64,000 nt of DNA from Thermoleophilaceae bacterium (GCA_030447875.1 JAUJOA010000002.1:62001-126000), one strand, 5' to 3'. Positions 45,819 through 54,629 are shown, counted from the stretch's first letter. Notes: a model not told the origin generated them from the letters alone. Numbers and translations are program-made.

Positions 45819-46817
45819 ATGACGGGCGTGCGACCAGCGATTCGGCTCTTTGCGGCGGCGGCCGTCGCCCTCACCCTTGCCTCGTGCGGCGGCGGCAGCG
45901 CCGAGGAAGCCATGACCCCACCGCCGCCGGCGAACCCGGCCGACTTCCCGGACCCCAAGGGGAAGACCCTGACCGAGCTGCGCACCGAGCTGCCCCAGGG
46001 CGGCCCGGTGCTCTCGCCGTCGGTCTCCGTGCTCGAGCCGGGCAAGAACCGCTTCGGCTTCGGCCTGTTCGACCGGGCCCGGCGGCAGATCGCCGATGCG
46101 CCCATCGCGCTCTACGTCGAGCCGGTCGGGGGCGGCGACGTGCAGGGCCCGTTTCCTGCTCGCTACGAGTCGCTGGCGGTCAAGCCCCAGTTCCAGAGCC
46201 GCGGCACGGCCTCCGACCCGGACGCGGCTCGCTCGGTCTACGTCGCCGACCTGCCGTTCAAGAAGCCGGGCGCATACCAGGTGCTCGGCGTGGTGGACCT
46301 GGACGGCCGCCTCGTCGCCGCCGAGTCGGCCGGCGCGCCGCTCGAGGTCACCAAGAACAGCGAGGTCCCGGACATCGGCGACCCGGCGCCGAAGATCTCG
46401 ACTCCCACGGAGGAGTCGGTCGGGGGTGACGTATCCCAGATCGACACGCGCGTGCCGCCTAGCGACATGCACGAGGTGGACTTCGCCGACGTGGTCGGCA
46501 AGCAGCCGGTGATGCTCCTGTTCGCCACGCCTGCCCTGTGCCAGAGCCGCGTCTGCGGCCCGGTCGTCGACGTGGCAGCGCAGGTCAAGGCGGCGCATGA
46601 GGACGAGGCCGATTTCATCCACATGGAGATCTACAACGACAACGAGCTCGAGCAGGGCTTCCGTCCACAGGTCCGCGCCTTCAACCTCCCGACCGAGCCC
46701 TGGCTCTTCGCGATCGACCGCGACGGCAAGGTCGCCGCGCGGCTCGAGGGCGCCTACAGCGCGAGGGAGGCCGAGGATGCCCTGGAGGCGGCGACCGGCG
46801 ACCGGCGGGGATCCTGA
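45819..46817 (+). CDS. Lipoprotein with C-terminal thioredoxin-like domain
   Basis: 332 residues. Signal peptide and lipobox LTLASCGGG near residue 23. A proline-rich linker leads to a beta-sandwich of about residues 55-180 (FGFGLFDRARRQIADAPI, AYQVLGVVDLDGRL). The last 130 residues look like a thioredoxin fold: VMLLFATPALCQSRVCGPVV, with two cysteines four residues apart where CxxC is usual, and NLPTEPWLFAIDRDGKVAAR, with a strand-turn pair. The spacing is unlike standard redox thioredoxins and fits a SCO/peroxiredoxin-like or structural role. Extracytoplasmic. Confidence 0.8.
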   Translation: MTGVRPAIRLFAAAAVALTLASCGGGSAEEAMTPPPPANPADFPDPKGKTLTELRTELPQGGPVLSPSVSVLEPGKNRFGFGLFDRARRQIADAPIALYVEPVGGGDVQGPFPARYESLAVKPQFQSRGTASDPDAARSVYVADLPFKKPGAYQVLGVVDLDGRLVAAESAGAPLEVTKNSEVPDIGDPAPKISTPTEESVGGDVSQIDTRVPPSDMHEVDFADVVGKQPVMLLFATPALCQSRVCGPVVDVAAQVKAAHEDEADFIHMEIYNDNELEQGFRPQVRAFNLPTEPWLFAIDRDGKVAARLEGAYSAREAEDALEAATGDRRGS

Positions 46818-46834
46818 GGCGCTGAAAGGGCACG

Positions 46835-46851
46835 GCGGCCACGTTGGCCGC
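46835..46851 (+). other. Small perfect hairpin before the tRNA gene
   Basis: GCGGCCA-CGT-TGGCCGC, a 7-base-pair stem with a 3-base loop between the lipoprotein gene and tRNA(CAT). No U-tract follows, so it is at most a weak terminator or part of the tRNA leader. Confidence 0.3.
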
Positions 46852-46882
46852 AGGCCCGCGAGCCGGTGCTAGCGTGCCCGTG

Positions 46883-46956
46883 GGGCCGGTAGCTCAGCTG
46901 GTCAGAGCAGCGGACTCATAATCCGTCGGTCGCAGGTTCGAGTCCTGCCCGGCCCA
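46883..46956 (+). tRNA. tRNA with CAT anticodon (elongator Met or Ile2)
   Basis: 74 bases. Acceptor GGGCCGG/CCGGCCC, D-stem GCTC/GAGC, anticodon stem GCGGA/TCCGT with loop CTCATAA, T-stem GCAGG/CCTGC, T-loop TTCGAGT, discriminator A. All arms are perfect apart from one G-T pair. CCA is not encoded. Whether CAT is read as Met or, after lysidine modification, as Ile cannot be decided from this alone; it is not the initiator, since the first acceptor pair is G-C. Confidence 0.93.
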
Positions 46957-46959
46957 CTG

Positions 46960-46981
46960 AAGGCGCTGCAATCGGCGCCTT
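46960..46981 (+). terminator. Possible terminator hairpin after tRNA(CAT)
   Basis: AAGGCGC pairs with GCGCCTT around an 8-base loop, beginning 4 bases after the tRNA. The following bases, TATCGGCTTG, are only mildly T-rich. Position fits a tRNA terminator or processing signal. A second perfect 7-bp hairpin, GCTCATC/GATGAGC, lies at 46999-47015. Confidence 0.35.
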
Positions 46982-47045
46982 ATCGGCTTGAGAGGACTGC
47001 TCATCTCGGATGAGCGTGTCCCAACTGGGTCACAGCTTGCATCGA

Positions 47046-47310
47046 CTAACCGCCGTTCGAGAGGCGCTCAATCTCGCGCGTGAGCCACTCATAGAGTCGC
47101 CACCACTCATGTGCCGGAGGCTCAGGTTCTGTGGGTAGCGCCTGCGACTGAGGGCCTCGCCGATAGTCGTCTCAATCGACTCGAGCTCCCAGTCGAGGAG
47201 GCGGAGCGCTTGCCGCAGATCAGCGCGATCCTCGTCTTCATCGTCCTCCTCGTTGCGAGCGAGCCGAGCCTTGTCGAGCGGCGCGCCGTAGGAGTTTGAT
47301 AGAACTAAAT
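47046..47310 (-). pseudogene. Remnant of an unidentified gene downstream of the tRNA
   Basis: On the minus strand a frame with strong GC3 bias reads SYGAPLDKARLARNEEDD, then LLDWELESIETTIGEALSRR, but no start codon precedes it before a stop near 47314. A one-base shift near 47130 leads into EPPAHEWWRLYEWLTREIER and the TAG at 47046-47048. The pieces read as the C-terminal part of one acidic, helical protein. Fragment next to a tRNA gene, so it may be debris of an integrated element. No family recognised. Confidence 0.5.
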
Positions 47311-47317
47311 CTCAACT

Positions 47318-47590
47318 ATGTATGGCCAAAAAAGCAGCGCCGCGCCGACCACCCGATCCGACCCCGCTTCAGGCGGCCCTCCCGCAGGATCGGGGCCGCG
47401 CCGCAGCGCCGAGCTCAGCCGCCGCCGTATCGGCCTGTTGTGGCTCGCCGCGGCGCTCGCGGTGATTCCGGGCCTCCCGCTCGTCGAGTCGGAGGCCGGC
47501 CTTTGGGTGCGCTTCCACAACTGGTCGATCTTCGTCGCCGGCATCCTTTTCGGGTGGGTCTTGGCGAACGCGCGTGCGTCGCTTCGCTGA
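47318..47590 (+). CDS. Small two-helix membrane protein
   Basis: 90 residues from ATG 47318. A polar Ser/Pro/Arg head, then two membrane helices (IGLLWLAAALAVIPGLPLV, about 37-56, and WSIFVAGILFGWVLANA, about 69-85). It overlaps the start of the fusion reductase gene by 17 bases, so the two are co-translated and the small protein may be a subunit of the same membrane complex. No family recognised. The sequence just upstream, TTGATAGAACTAAATC, is AT-rich for this genome and may hold the promoter. Confidence 0.68.
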   Translation: MYGQKSSAAPTTRSDPASGGPPAGSGPRRSAELSRRRIGLLWLAAALAVIPGLPLVESEAGLWVRFHNWSIFVAGILFGWVLANARASLR

Positions 47591-49652
47591 GCGGCCGCCG
47601 GCTCCGCGCGCCGCGAAGGCGCCGCGAGCGCTTCCCTCGCGGCGGCTCGGCCTCACGATGGCCCTGCTCTCGGTCACGCTCGCCGCCAGCGTCGCCACCG
47701 CCGTCCCGCTCTTCGTGGACTCGCTTCGGGATGCCGCCGCGAGGCCCGCCGTCGTGTGGCTGCACGCGGGTGTCAGCAGCGCGTTCTTCGCAGTTCTCAG
47801 CCTCAAGCTCATCCTGCTGGGGGCACGCGCGAAGCCGGCTCGCGCCCGCCGCCTGTGGAGCTCGCTCGTCGCGCACGTCGGCTCTGCGCTGTCGGGGTAC
47901 ACGCTCCTCACGGGGGTGCTCCTGTTCTTCAGCGCGGCGTGGGCGGACCAGCACCTCGCCGCCTCGTTCTGGATGCTCGCGGCCGTCGGCGTGCATTCGC
48001 GCCAGTACGGTCGCCGCGCCGCGGCTCTGGTCGTCGGCGCGCTGGCGCGAGGCCACCGGGCCCGAGGCCCCGAGCGGCCAGGCGCCACTCGGAGGCGGCC
48101 CGCGGCGCGCGGACCGACCTCCGCGGGAGACGCCATTCAAGAGCCGGCCCCGCCCCCCCCCGAAAATCTGCGTGCCCAAGCCTCGTCGCCCGCCGCGGCG
48201 ACGCCGGCCCGGCGAGCGCTCCCCGCCGAAAAGCGTCGGTTGGTCGTCGTCGGCACCGGCCTGGCCGGTCTCGCCGTCGTGGAGGAGGCGCTTCGCCGCC
48301 GGCCAGCCGACAGCTGGGACATCACCATGCTCGGCGAGGAGCCGGGGCGTCCCTACAACCGAGTCCTGCTGTCGAGCCTCCTGGCGGGCACGTGCGATCC
48401 ACATGAGATTGAGTCCCGGCCCGCCTCCTGGTTCGCGGCGAGCGGAATCGACGTCCGCGCCGGGTTGCCGGTCGCGACTATCAGCCCCGAACGGCGTGCG
48501 GTCGTCGACTCCGGTGGCGGGCCGCATCCCTACGACGCGCTCGTGCTCGCCACCGGATCGCGGCCCTTCATCCCACCCATCCCCGGCGTCGAGGCCGGCC
48601 ATGTCTTCGCGTTTCGCACCCGCGCGGACGCCGATCGGATCGCGGCCGCCGCTGCGCCGGCCGGCGCGGTCGTCGTCGGCGGCGGCCTCCTCGGCCTGGA
48701 GGCCGCGGCCGGTCTGATGGCGCGCGACGTGAAGGTCACCGTGGTCGAGGCGGCCAATCGCCTCATGCCGGAGCAGCTCGACGCGGGCGCGGCGGGCATG
48801 CTCGAGCGGGCACTCGCTCGCCGCGGTCTGCGCGCGCTGGTCGGGCGCTCGGTCCGGTCGATCGAGCCGCGCTCCGTGCGACTGGACGACGGCCGGGAGC
48901 TTGCGGCCGATCTCGTCGTCGTGGCCGCCGGGATCCGCCCGGAGGTCTCGCTCGCGCGGAAAGCCGGGATCGACACCGGCAGGGGCATCCTCGTCGACGA
49001 CGAGATGGCCACGAGCGCTCCGGGGGTGTGGGCGATCGGTGAGTGCGCGGAGCACCGCGGCGCGGTCTACGGGTTGTGGCCTCCTCTGCTCGAGCAGGCC
49101 CAGGTCGCAGGGGCCTCCCTGAGCGGGTCGCCCTCGGCGTTCCGCGGCGCGGCCGTCGCGACGACGCTGAAGGTCTCGGGTGTGAGCGTCTTCGCCGGCG
49201 GCCCCCAGAGCGCGGGGCCGGGCCAGCGCGAGGTCGCCTGGAGCGACGACGAGCGCGGAACCTACGCAAAGCTCGTGCTGCGCGGCGATCGCCCGCTGGG
49301 CGCGCTCGTGGTCGGCGATGAGGGTCTCGGGCAGCAGTTCGCGCGACTACTGAGAGAGGGCGCGCTCACACTAGGCCTTCTCGACACCCTCAGCCCGCCG
49401 GTGACCGCCACGCCGGCACCCGACGGGGCGGGAGCGGACGCCGCGCCCGAGACTGCCGATGCCTCGCTGGACGTGTTCGGCGATACCGAGCTCGTCTGCG
49501 TATGCCGGCAGATCACGCGGGGTGAGATTGTTCGCGAGATCCGCGCCCGGGGCCTCGGCACATGCGCCGAAGTGGAACGCGCGACCGGCGCGTCGGGTGG
49601 CTGCGGATCGTGCCGTGGCCGCGTCGAGGCGCTGATCGCGCTGACGGCGTAA
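47574..49652 (+). CDS. Membrane cytochrome-like domain fused to NirB-like FAD/NAD(P) reductase and BFD [2Fe-2S] domain
   Basis: 692 residues. Residues about 25-150 form four membrane helices with histidines at 64, 101, 127 and 141, a pattern that could bind b-type heme. After an Ala/Pro/Arg linker (about 160-220) comes an FAD/NAD(P) oxidoreductase: VVVGTGLAGLAVVEE (227-), PYNRVLLSSLLAG, DALVLATGSRPFIP, VVVGGGLLGLEAAAGL, GVWAIGECAEH. This is the NirB/NasB-type N-terminal module. The last 51 residues carry C642, C644, C677 and C680, a bacterioferritin-associated-ferredoxin-like [2Fe-2S] site. The sirohaem nitrite-reductase half is absent. Likely a quinone or heme to NAD(P)H electron-transfer unit; the exact partner is unknown. 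Confidence 0.85.
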   Translation: MRRFAERPPAPRAAKAPRALPSRRLGLTMALLSVTLAASVATAVPLFVDSLRDAAARPAVVWLHAGVSSAFFAVLSLKLILLGARAKPARARRLWSSLVAHVGSALSGYTLLTGVLLFFSAAWADQHLAASFWMLAAVGVHSRQYGRRAAALVVGALARGHRARGPERPGATRRRPAARGPTSAGDAIQEPAPPPPENLRAQASSPAAATPARRALPAEKRRLVVVGTGLAGLAVVEEALRRRPADSWDITMLGEEPGRPYNRVLLSSLLAGTCDPHEIESRPASWFAASGIDVRAGLPVATISPERRAVVDSGGGPHPYDALVLATGSRPFIPPIPGVEAGHVFAFRTRADADRIAAAAAPAGAVVVGGGLLGLEAAAGLMARDVKVTVVEAANRLMPEQLDAGAAGMLERALARRGLRALVGRSVRSIEPRSVRLDDGRELAADLVVVAAGIRPEVSLARKAGIDTGRGILVDDEMATSAPGVWAIGECAEHRGAVYGLWPPLLEQAQVAGASLSGSPSAFRGAAVATTLKVSGVSVFAGGPQSAGPGQREVAWSDDERGTYAKLVLRGDRPLGALVVGDEGLGQQFARLLREGALTLGLLDTLSPPVTATPAPDGAGADAAPETADASLDVFGDTELVCVCRQITRGEIVREIRARGLGTCAEVERATGASGGCGSCRGRVEALIALTA

Positions 49653-49782
49653 CGACGGCGAGCTCGTCCGAGGGAGCACTGGAGTGAAACTGCGCGGCAG
49701 GCTGACATCGTCGTCGTTGTCGGGGCCCCGTCCCAACTTGGACGGTGGCTCGCGCCTGGGACCCCGATGGTCCAGTCGAGCG

Positions 49783-49887
49783 TCAAACCGGGTTCGACAT
49801 GAAGATCTCGGGATGTAGGCCGAGATAGTGATGAAGGCTGGTGGTCCCACCCTTCGGGGCTCCGATGACGATCAGGTCGGGCAGCAT
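49783..49887 (-). pseudogene. N-terminal fragment of a PAPS-dependent sulfotransferase
   Basis: 34 codons from ATG 49887: LPDLIVIGAPKGGTTSLHHY then LGLHPEIFMSNPV and a stop. GAPKGGTTSL is the 5'-phosphosulfate-binding loop of sulfotransferases, which continue for some 250 residues. Nothing further is found in any frame up to the reductase gene, so this is a truncated remnant. It covers part of the 320-base gap between 49653 and 49972; the rest of that gap shows nothing recognisable. Confidence 0.55.
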
Positions 49888-49972
49888 CCCGAGCGCAGAG
49901 CACGGACCGGCGGCGGTCCCACCACTGCCGAGGCCGGAAGGAACTCCAGGCGCGCGGGCGAATCTGTTGCCC

Positions 49973-50861
49973 GTGACGCGCACCGGCACCACGGCCCTCA
50001 CGCTCTCGGCTGAGATCCGCCAGCGCTTCGACGAGTTCTCGCGCTCGCAGAAGGACGTGGGCCAGTACATCGTCGACCACCTCGACGAGGCGGCCTTCCA
50101 CACTGCCGAGGAGCTCGCGCCGGGCCAGCACCTCGAGCTCCACCGTCGTCCGCTTCGCGCAGGCGCTCGGGTTCGAGGGTTTCCCGGAGCTACAGTCATC
50201 CGCCCAGGACGAGTACCGCCGCCACCGCGAGACCTCGAACGGCGATGGCGACGCTGATGGCGCCACCGCTCTTCCCGATCGACCAGACCGAGTTCGAGGC
50301 GGCGCTGGCGGCGGACCACACGAACATGGAGGACAGCGCCAGGCGCGTGAATCGCGACGAGGTGAACGCCGCCGTCCGAGCCGTGTCGCGCGCGGAGCGC
50401 ATCCTGCTGTGCGGCACCGACCAGATGGCGTTCTTCGCGAGCTACCTCCGTCATCTGATGCTGCTCGACCTGCGCTGCGAGGTGGTCGCGAGCCCGAGCC
50501 AGGAGGGCTCACCCGGCTCGGGCGCATCGACGAAGGCACGCTCGTGATCGGGTTCTCGGCGGGACGGCCGCACCCACTCGTGGTTCGCGCGATCAAGCTC
50601 GCTCGCCACAGGCGCGCGCCCACCGTCGCGATCGCCGACGCCACGCTGTCCGAGGTGGCGAAGCTGGCCGACCACCGCCTCTACTACTCGTCCAACAGCC
50701 CCACGTTCGTGCGCTCGCACAGCGCGCTTCTGAGCCTCGTGCAAGCGCTCGCCTACGCGGTCTACGCGCGACGAGTCGGCGTACGCCGACCGGATCAAGG
50801 CTTCCGCCTCGGCAGCCACACCCTGGCGAACGCGCCTCGTGGCGGCTTCGGCCGCCGCTAA
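49973..50861 (+). pseudogene. RpiR/MurR-type SIS-domain regulator, several frameshifts
   Basis: Start GTG 49973 gives LSAEIRQRFDEFSRSQKDVG and YIVDHLDEAAFHTAEELA, the N-terminal HTH_6. A shift near 50120 brings ASTSSSTVVRFAQALGFEGF; another near 50265, PIDQTEFEAALAADHTNMED and RAERILLCGTDQMAFFASYL; another near 50505, GTLVIGFSAGRPHPLVVRAI and APTVAIADATLSEVAKLADH (SIS domain). Two more occur near 50765 and 50790. A complete RpiR family protein of about 285 residues is thus spread over three frames. It ends 1 base before pdxS. If functional in relatives it would be a sugar-phosphate-responsive repressor. Confidence 0.75.
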
Positions 50862-50862
50862 C

Positions 50863-51765
50863 ATGGATCGAGTGAGGGACACGGCCACTTTCCGCGTCAA
50901 GGCCGGGCTCGCCGAGATGCTGAAGGGCGGCGTGATCATGGACGTGGTCACTCCCGAGCACGCGCGCGTGGCGGAGGCCGCGGGGGCCGCAGCGGTGATG
51001 GCGCTCGAGCGGGTGCCGGCGGACATCCGCAAGGTCGGCGGCGTGGCGCGCATGTCCGACCCCTCGATGATCGAGGGCATCCAGGGCGCGGTCACGATCC
51101 CCGTCATGGCCAGCGCGCGCATCGGCCACTTCGCGGAGGCGCACGTGCTCGAAGCGCTCGAGGTCGACTACATCGACGAGTCCGAGGTCCCTCCTCCCGC
51201 CGACGAGGCGAACCACATCGACAAGTGGCGCTTCAAGGTGCCGTTCGTCTGCGGCGCCACGAACCTCGGCGAGGCGCTGCGGCGGCTCGGCGAGGGCGCC
51301 GCGATGATCCGGACGAAGGGGGAGGCCGGCACGGGCAACGTGGTCGAGGAGGTGCGCCACATGCGGGCGATTCAGGGTGAGATCCGCCGTCTGGGTTCGC
51401 TCGACGAGGCCGAGCTCGCCGCGGCGGCCAAGGAGCTCCGCGCGCCGCTCGATCTGGTGCGGGAGGTCGGCGAGAACGGGCGTCTGCCGGTCGTCAACTT
51501 CTCCGCCGGCGGCATCGCCACGCCGGCCGACGCCGCGCTGATGATGCAGCTCGGAGCCGAAGGCGTCTTCGTAGGCTCCGGAATCTTCAAGTCGGAGGAC
51601 CCCGAGCGCACGGCGGCGGCGATCGTCGAGGCCACGACGCACTTCGACGATCCGGCGCGCGTGGCGCAGGCGTCACACGGCCTCGGCGCGGCCATGGGCG
51701 GCATCGAGATCGCGGAGCTCGAGGCGCCCGGTGGCGGCGGGCTGATCCAGCACCGCGGCTGGTAG
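50863..51765 (+). CDS. pdxS: Pyridoxal 5'-phosphate synthase subunit PdxS
   Basis: 300 residues from ATG 50863. Makes PLP from ribose-5-phosphate, glyceraldehyde-3-phosphate and ammonia. Residues [19 protein letters not shown] hold the first catalytic aspartate; [18 protein letters not shown] and [11 protein letters not shown] hold the Schiff-base lysines; [20 protein letters not shown] is the phosphate loop. Barrel complete. It starts right after the broken rpiR-type gene and 4 bases before pdxT. Confidence 0.97.
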   Translation: MDRVRDTATFRVKAGLAEMLKGGVIMDVVTPEHARVAEAAGAAAVMALERVPADIRKVGGVARMSDPSMIEGIQGAVTIPVMASARIGHFAEAHVLEALEVDYIDESEVPPPADEANHIDKWRFKVPFVCGATNLGEALRRLGEGAAMIRTKGEAGTGNVVEEVRHMRAIQGEIRRLGSLDEAELAAAAKELRAPLDLVREVGENGRLPVVNFSAGGIATPADAALMMQLGAEGVFVGSGIFKSEDPERTAAAIVEATTHFDDPARVAQASHGLGAAMGGIEIAELEAPGGGGLIQHRGW

Positions 51766-51769
51766 GCCG

Positions 51770-52339
51770 ATGATCATCGGAGTGCTCGCCCTCCAGGGCG
51801 ACTTCGAGGCGCACGCGAGAGTGCTCGAGCGGCTCGGCGCGAGCACGCGAATAGTGCGTACGCCGGCGGACCTCCACGGCATCCACGGACTCGTCATCCC
51901 GGGCGGCGAATCCACCACCATGACGCTCGGCATCGAGCGCGAGGGCCTGGCCGAGCCGCTTCGCGAGCTCGCGGCCGAGGGCACGCCCGTCCTCGGCACC
52001 TGCGCCGGACTCATCATGCTCGACCGTGACCACCTCGGTGTGCTCGACGTCACCGCCCGGCGCAATGCCTTCGGCCGTCAGATCGCGAGCTTCGAGGCCG
52101 ACGTGAACCTGGTCGGCATGAACGGATCTCCGCTCCGGGCGGTCTTCATCCGCGCCCCGTGGGTCGAGGAGCGCGGGGAGGAGGTCGAGGTGCTGGCGGA
52201 GGTCGAGGGTCGCCCCGTGGCCGTCCGTCAGGGCAACGTCCTGGCCGTGGCCTTCCATCCGGAGATCGCGGGCGACGGCCGGCTGCACTCGTGGCTGCTC
52301 GAACGGGCCGCCGAGCGACAGGCGAAGGAGCCTGCATGA
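51770..52339 (+). CDS. pdxT: Pyridoxal 5'-phosphate synthase glutaminase PdxT
   Basis: 189 residues. Class I glutaminase that feeds ammonia to PdxS. Nucleophile Cys78 in VLGTCAGLIML, the oxyanion segment IPGGESTTMTLG, and AVAFHPEIAGDGRLH with the catalytic His and Glu. Normal length. It overlaps the peptidase gene by 4 bases (ATGA). Confidence 0.96.
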   Translation: MIIGVLALQGDFEAHARVLERLGASTRIVRTPADLHGIHGLVIPGGESTTMTLGIEREGLAEPLRELAAEGTPVLGTCAGLIMLDRDHLGVLDVTARRNAFGRQIASFEADVNLVGMNGSPLRAVFIRAPWVEERGEEVEVLAEVEGRPVAVRQGNVLAVAFHPEIAGDGRLHSWLLERAAERQAKEPA

Positions 52340-53439
52340 GGGACCAGCGTGCCGAGGCGCTCGCGCAGATCCTCGTTCGCTACTCGACGAAGGTTGCGGA
52401 GGGCGACGTCTGCGTGATCCAGTCGACGACCACGGCCGAGCCGCTCGTTCAGGCCGTGTACGAGGAGGTCCTGCGCGCGGGCGGTCTGCCGATCATGCAG
52501 GTCGGGACCGAGGGGGCGGCGGCCGCCTTCTACGAGCTGGCCTCGGAGGAGCAGCTCGACTGGATCCCTCCGACCGCCACGTGGGCGGCGGAGAACGCCG
52601 ACGTCCGCATAGCGATCATGGCCGACGCCAACTCGCGTGACCTCTCGCAGGCGGACCCGGCCAAGCAGTCCCGTGCCCAGCGCGCGCGCAAGCCGCTGAT
52701 GGAGACCTCGATGAAGCGCGCCGCGGCCGGCGACTACCGCTGGGCGCTAACGCTCTTTCCCACGCACGCCTACGCCGGCGAGGCGGGCATGTCGCTGGCC
52801 CAGTACGAGGACTTCTACTACGCCGCCTGCCTGGTGAACGACGCCGAGCCGGTCACCGCCTGGCAGCGCCAGTCGGACGAGGTGAACCGGCTGGCGGAAT
52901 GGATCGAGGGCAGGGAGGAGGTGCACATCACCGCCCCGGGGACCGACATCAAGCTGAACGTGGGCGGCAGGACCTTCATACCGTGCACCGGCGAGCACAA
53001 CATGCCCGATGGCGAGTTCTTCACGGGACCCGTCGAGGACTCGGTCGAAGGCGAGGTGGCGTTCTCGTTCCCGGCGACCTACAGCGGCCGCGAGGTCGCG
53101 GGGGTGAAGTTCCGCTTCGAAGGGGGCAAGATCGTCGACGCCTCGGCCGAGCGCGGGGAGGAGTTCCTGCTCGAGACGCTCGACACCGACGACGGCGCCC
53201 GCCGGCTCGGCGAGCTCGGGATCGGCACGAACTACGGCATCGCGACGGGCACCAAGGAGATCTTGCTCGACGAGAAGATCGGCGGGACGGTGCACATGGC
53301 GATCGGGATGAGCTATCCGGAGAGCGGCGGCACCAACGACTCAGCGGTGCACTGGGACATGGTCTGTGACCTCCGCCAGGGCGGGTCGATCGTCGTGGAC
53401 GGCGTCGAGCTCCAGCGCGACGGGAGCTTCGTCGTCTGA
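52336..53439 (+). CDS. M29-family aminopeptidase
   Basis: 367 residues from ATG 52336. Thermophilic aminopeptidase family (AmpS/PepS), di-metal. Metal residues are suggested by FIPCTGEHNMPDGEFFTGPV, ERGEEFLLETLDTDDGARRL (acidic ligands), GGTVHMAIG and SAVHWDMVCDL (His, His-x-Asp). Length and order match the family. It is coupled to pdxT by overlap, a pairing without an obvious metabolic reason. Confidence 0.9.
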   Translation: MRDQRAEALAQILVRYSTKVAEGDVCVIQSTTTAEPLVQAVYEEVLRAGGLPIMQVGTEGAAAAFYELASEEQLDWIPPTATWAAENADVRIAIMADANSRDLSQADPAKQSRAQRARKPLMETSMKRAAAGDYRWALTLFPTHAYAGEAGMSLAQYEDFYYAACLVNDAEPVTAWQRQSDEVNRLAEWIEGREEVHITAPGTDIKLNVGGRTFIPCTGEHNMPDGEFFTGPVEDSVEGEVAFSFPATYSGREVAGVKFRFEGGKIVDASAERGEEFLLETLDTDDGARRLGELGIGTNYGIATGTKEILLDEKIGGTVHMAIGMSYPESGGTNDSAVHWDMVCDLRQGGSIVVDGVELQRDGSFVV

Positions 53440-53472
53440 CCACCGCGCTCGTCGCGGCACTCAGCGGTCGAG

Positions 53473-54558
53473 CTAACCGAGGTTCTCGGGTTGCAGATCC
53501 CGAGGGCTCTGGGATCGTCCGCGGCCGGTCACCTTTGCCACGCGCATGCAGAGGTCGGCGGCCGCGAGCAGTTCATCGACCGTCTCGGCGTCGTCGGGTG
53601 AGCGCGCCCAGCCGATGCTGACGCTGAGCCGGAAGCCCAGGAGGTCGAGCTCGCGGTCGACTTCGCGGATCCTGTCGAGCACCCGGTCGGCGAGCCGGCG
53701 CATGCCGTCCTCGCTGGCGCCGCGAGCCACGATCGCGAACTCGTCGCCGCCGAGCCGGGCCGCAATGTCCTCCTCCGCCCGTACCACGTGGCGAAGCGCA
53801 TTGCCCGTCTCGCACAGCACGCGATCGCCGCCCGGGTGGCCGAACAGCGTGTTCACGTCCTTGAAGCGGTCGAGGTCCACGAGCAGCAGGCCGACTGCGT
53901 CGCTGGCTCGCTCGCCGCCCACCCGCTCCTCCATAGCCTCGAGCAGCGCCCGCCGGTTCGGCAACTCGGTGAGTGGGTCGAGAAGCGACAGGCGCCTCGC
54001 CCGCTCGCGAAGGCTCACGATCAGGCGCTTTCCGCTGAGGATCAGTCCCCCGAGCACGAGATATGTCGGGGCGACGATCAGGAGCTCCCCGAGGAGTCCG
54101 TCGCGCAGGGCACCGGGTTCGTACACCAGCGGAAGCGCATGAACGGCTATGCAGCCGATCAGGTAGGGCACGGCTTCACGCAGCGGATAGAACGACGAAG
54201 CGAAGACGACTATGAACAGCAGGTAGTACTTCGCGGGAGAGTCGGCGCCACCGGTGGCGGCCATGGCAACGGCCGTCAGCGGGAGGCCGAGGAAGGTCGA
54301 CGTGTGCGACACGAGCGGGTGCGCTCGCTCCCACGGGACGAGCGTGAGGCATAGCGTGCCCCAGACCGTGCCGAGCCCCGCGGCGCCGAGGACCACCGGC
54401 CAGTGGCTGGTCCCGCCGCCCGGCAGGAGCGGAAGCAGCACGATCGTGGCCGCGGCGGTGAGATAGAGGATCCCCGCCAGCCGTCCGGCCAGCGACCGCT
54501 CCTCGACAATCTCCAGGCCTCTAAGCGCTCCCCTCATCCCTCTCCCCGCGAAGTTCAA
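53473..54558 (-). CDS. Membrane-bound diguanylate cyclase
   Basis: 361 residues. About five to six membrane helices over residues 25-190, a MASE-like sensory region, then a GGDEF domain: DPLTELPNRRALLEAM, LLLVDLDRFKDVNTLFGHPG and RLGGDEFAIV, so an active c-di-GMP synthase is expected. The inhibitory RxxD site upstream of GGDEF is not canonical (AEED). It stands alone on the minus strand between the peptidase gene and yebC, divergent from yebC. No EAL protein in the window. Confidence 0.92.
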   Translation of the reverse strand: MNFAGRGMRGALRGLEIVEERSLAGRLAGILYLTAAATIVLLPLLPGGGTSHWPVVLGAAGLGTVWGTLCLTLVPWERAHPLVSHTSTFLGLPLTAVAMAATGGADSPAKYYLLFIVVFASSFYPLREAVPYLIGCIAVHALPLVYEPGALRDGLLGELLIVAPTYLVLGGLILSGKRLIVSLRERARRLSLLDPLTELPNRRALLEAMEERVGGERASDAVGLLLVDLDRFKDVNTLFGHPGGDRVLCETGNALRHVVRAEEDIAARLGGDEFAIVARGASEDGMRRLADRVLDRIREVDRELDLLGFRLSVSIGWARSPDDAETVDELLAAADLCMRVAKVTGRGRSQSPRDLQPENLG

Positions 54559-54629
54559 TGGGTCATTATCGGCAGGACTCCCGGCCCGCGCAAGCGGCGG
54601 GGGGCGCGGACCGGACGTAGACTGAGCTC

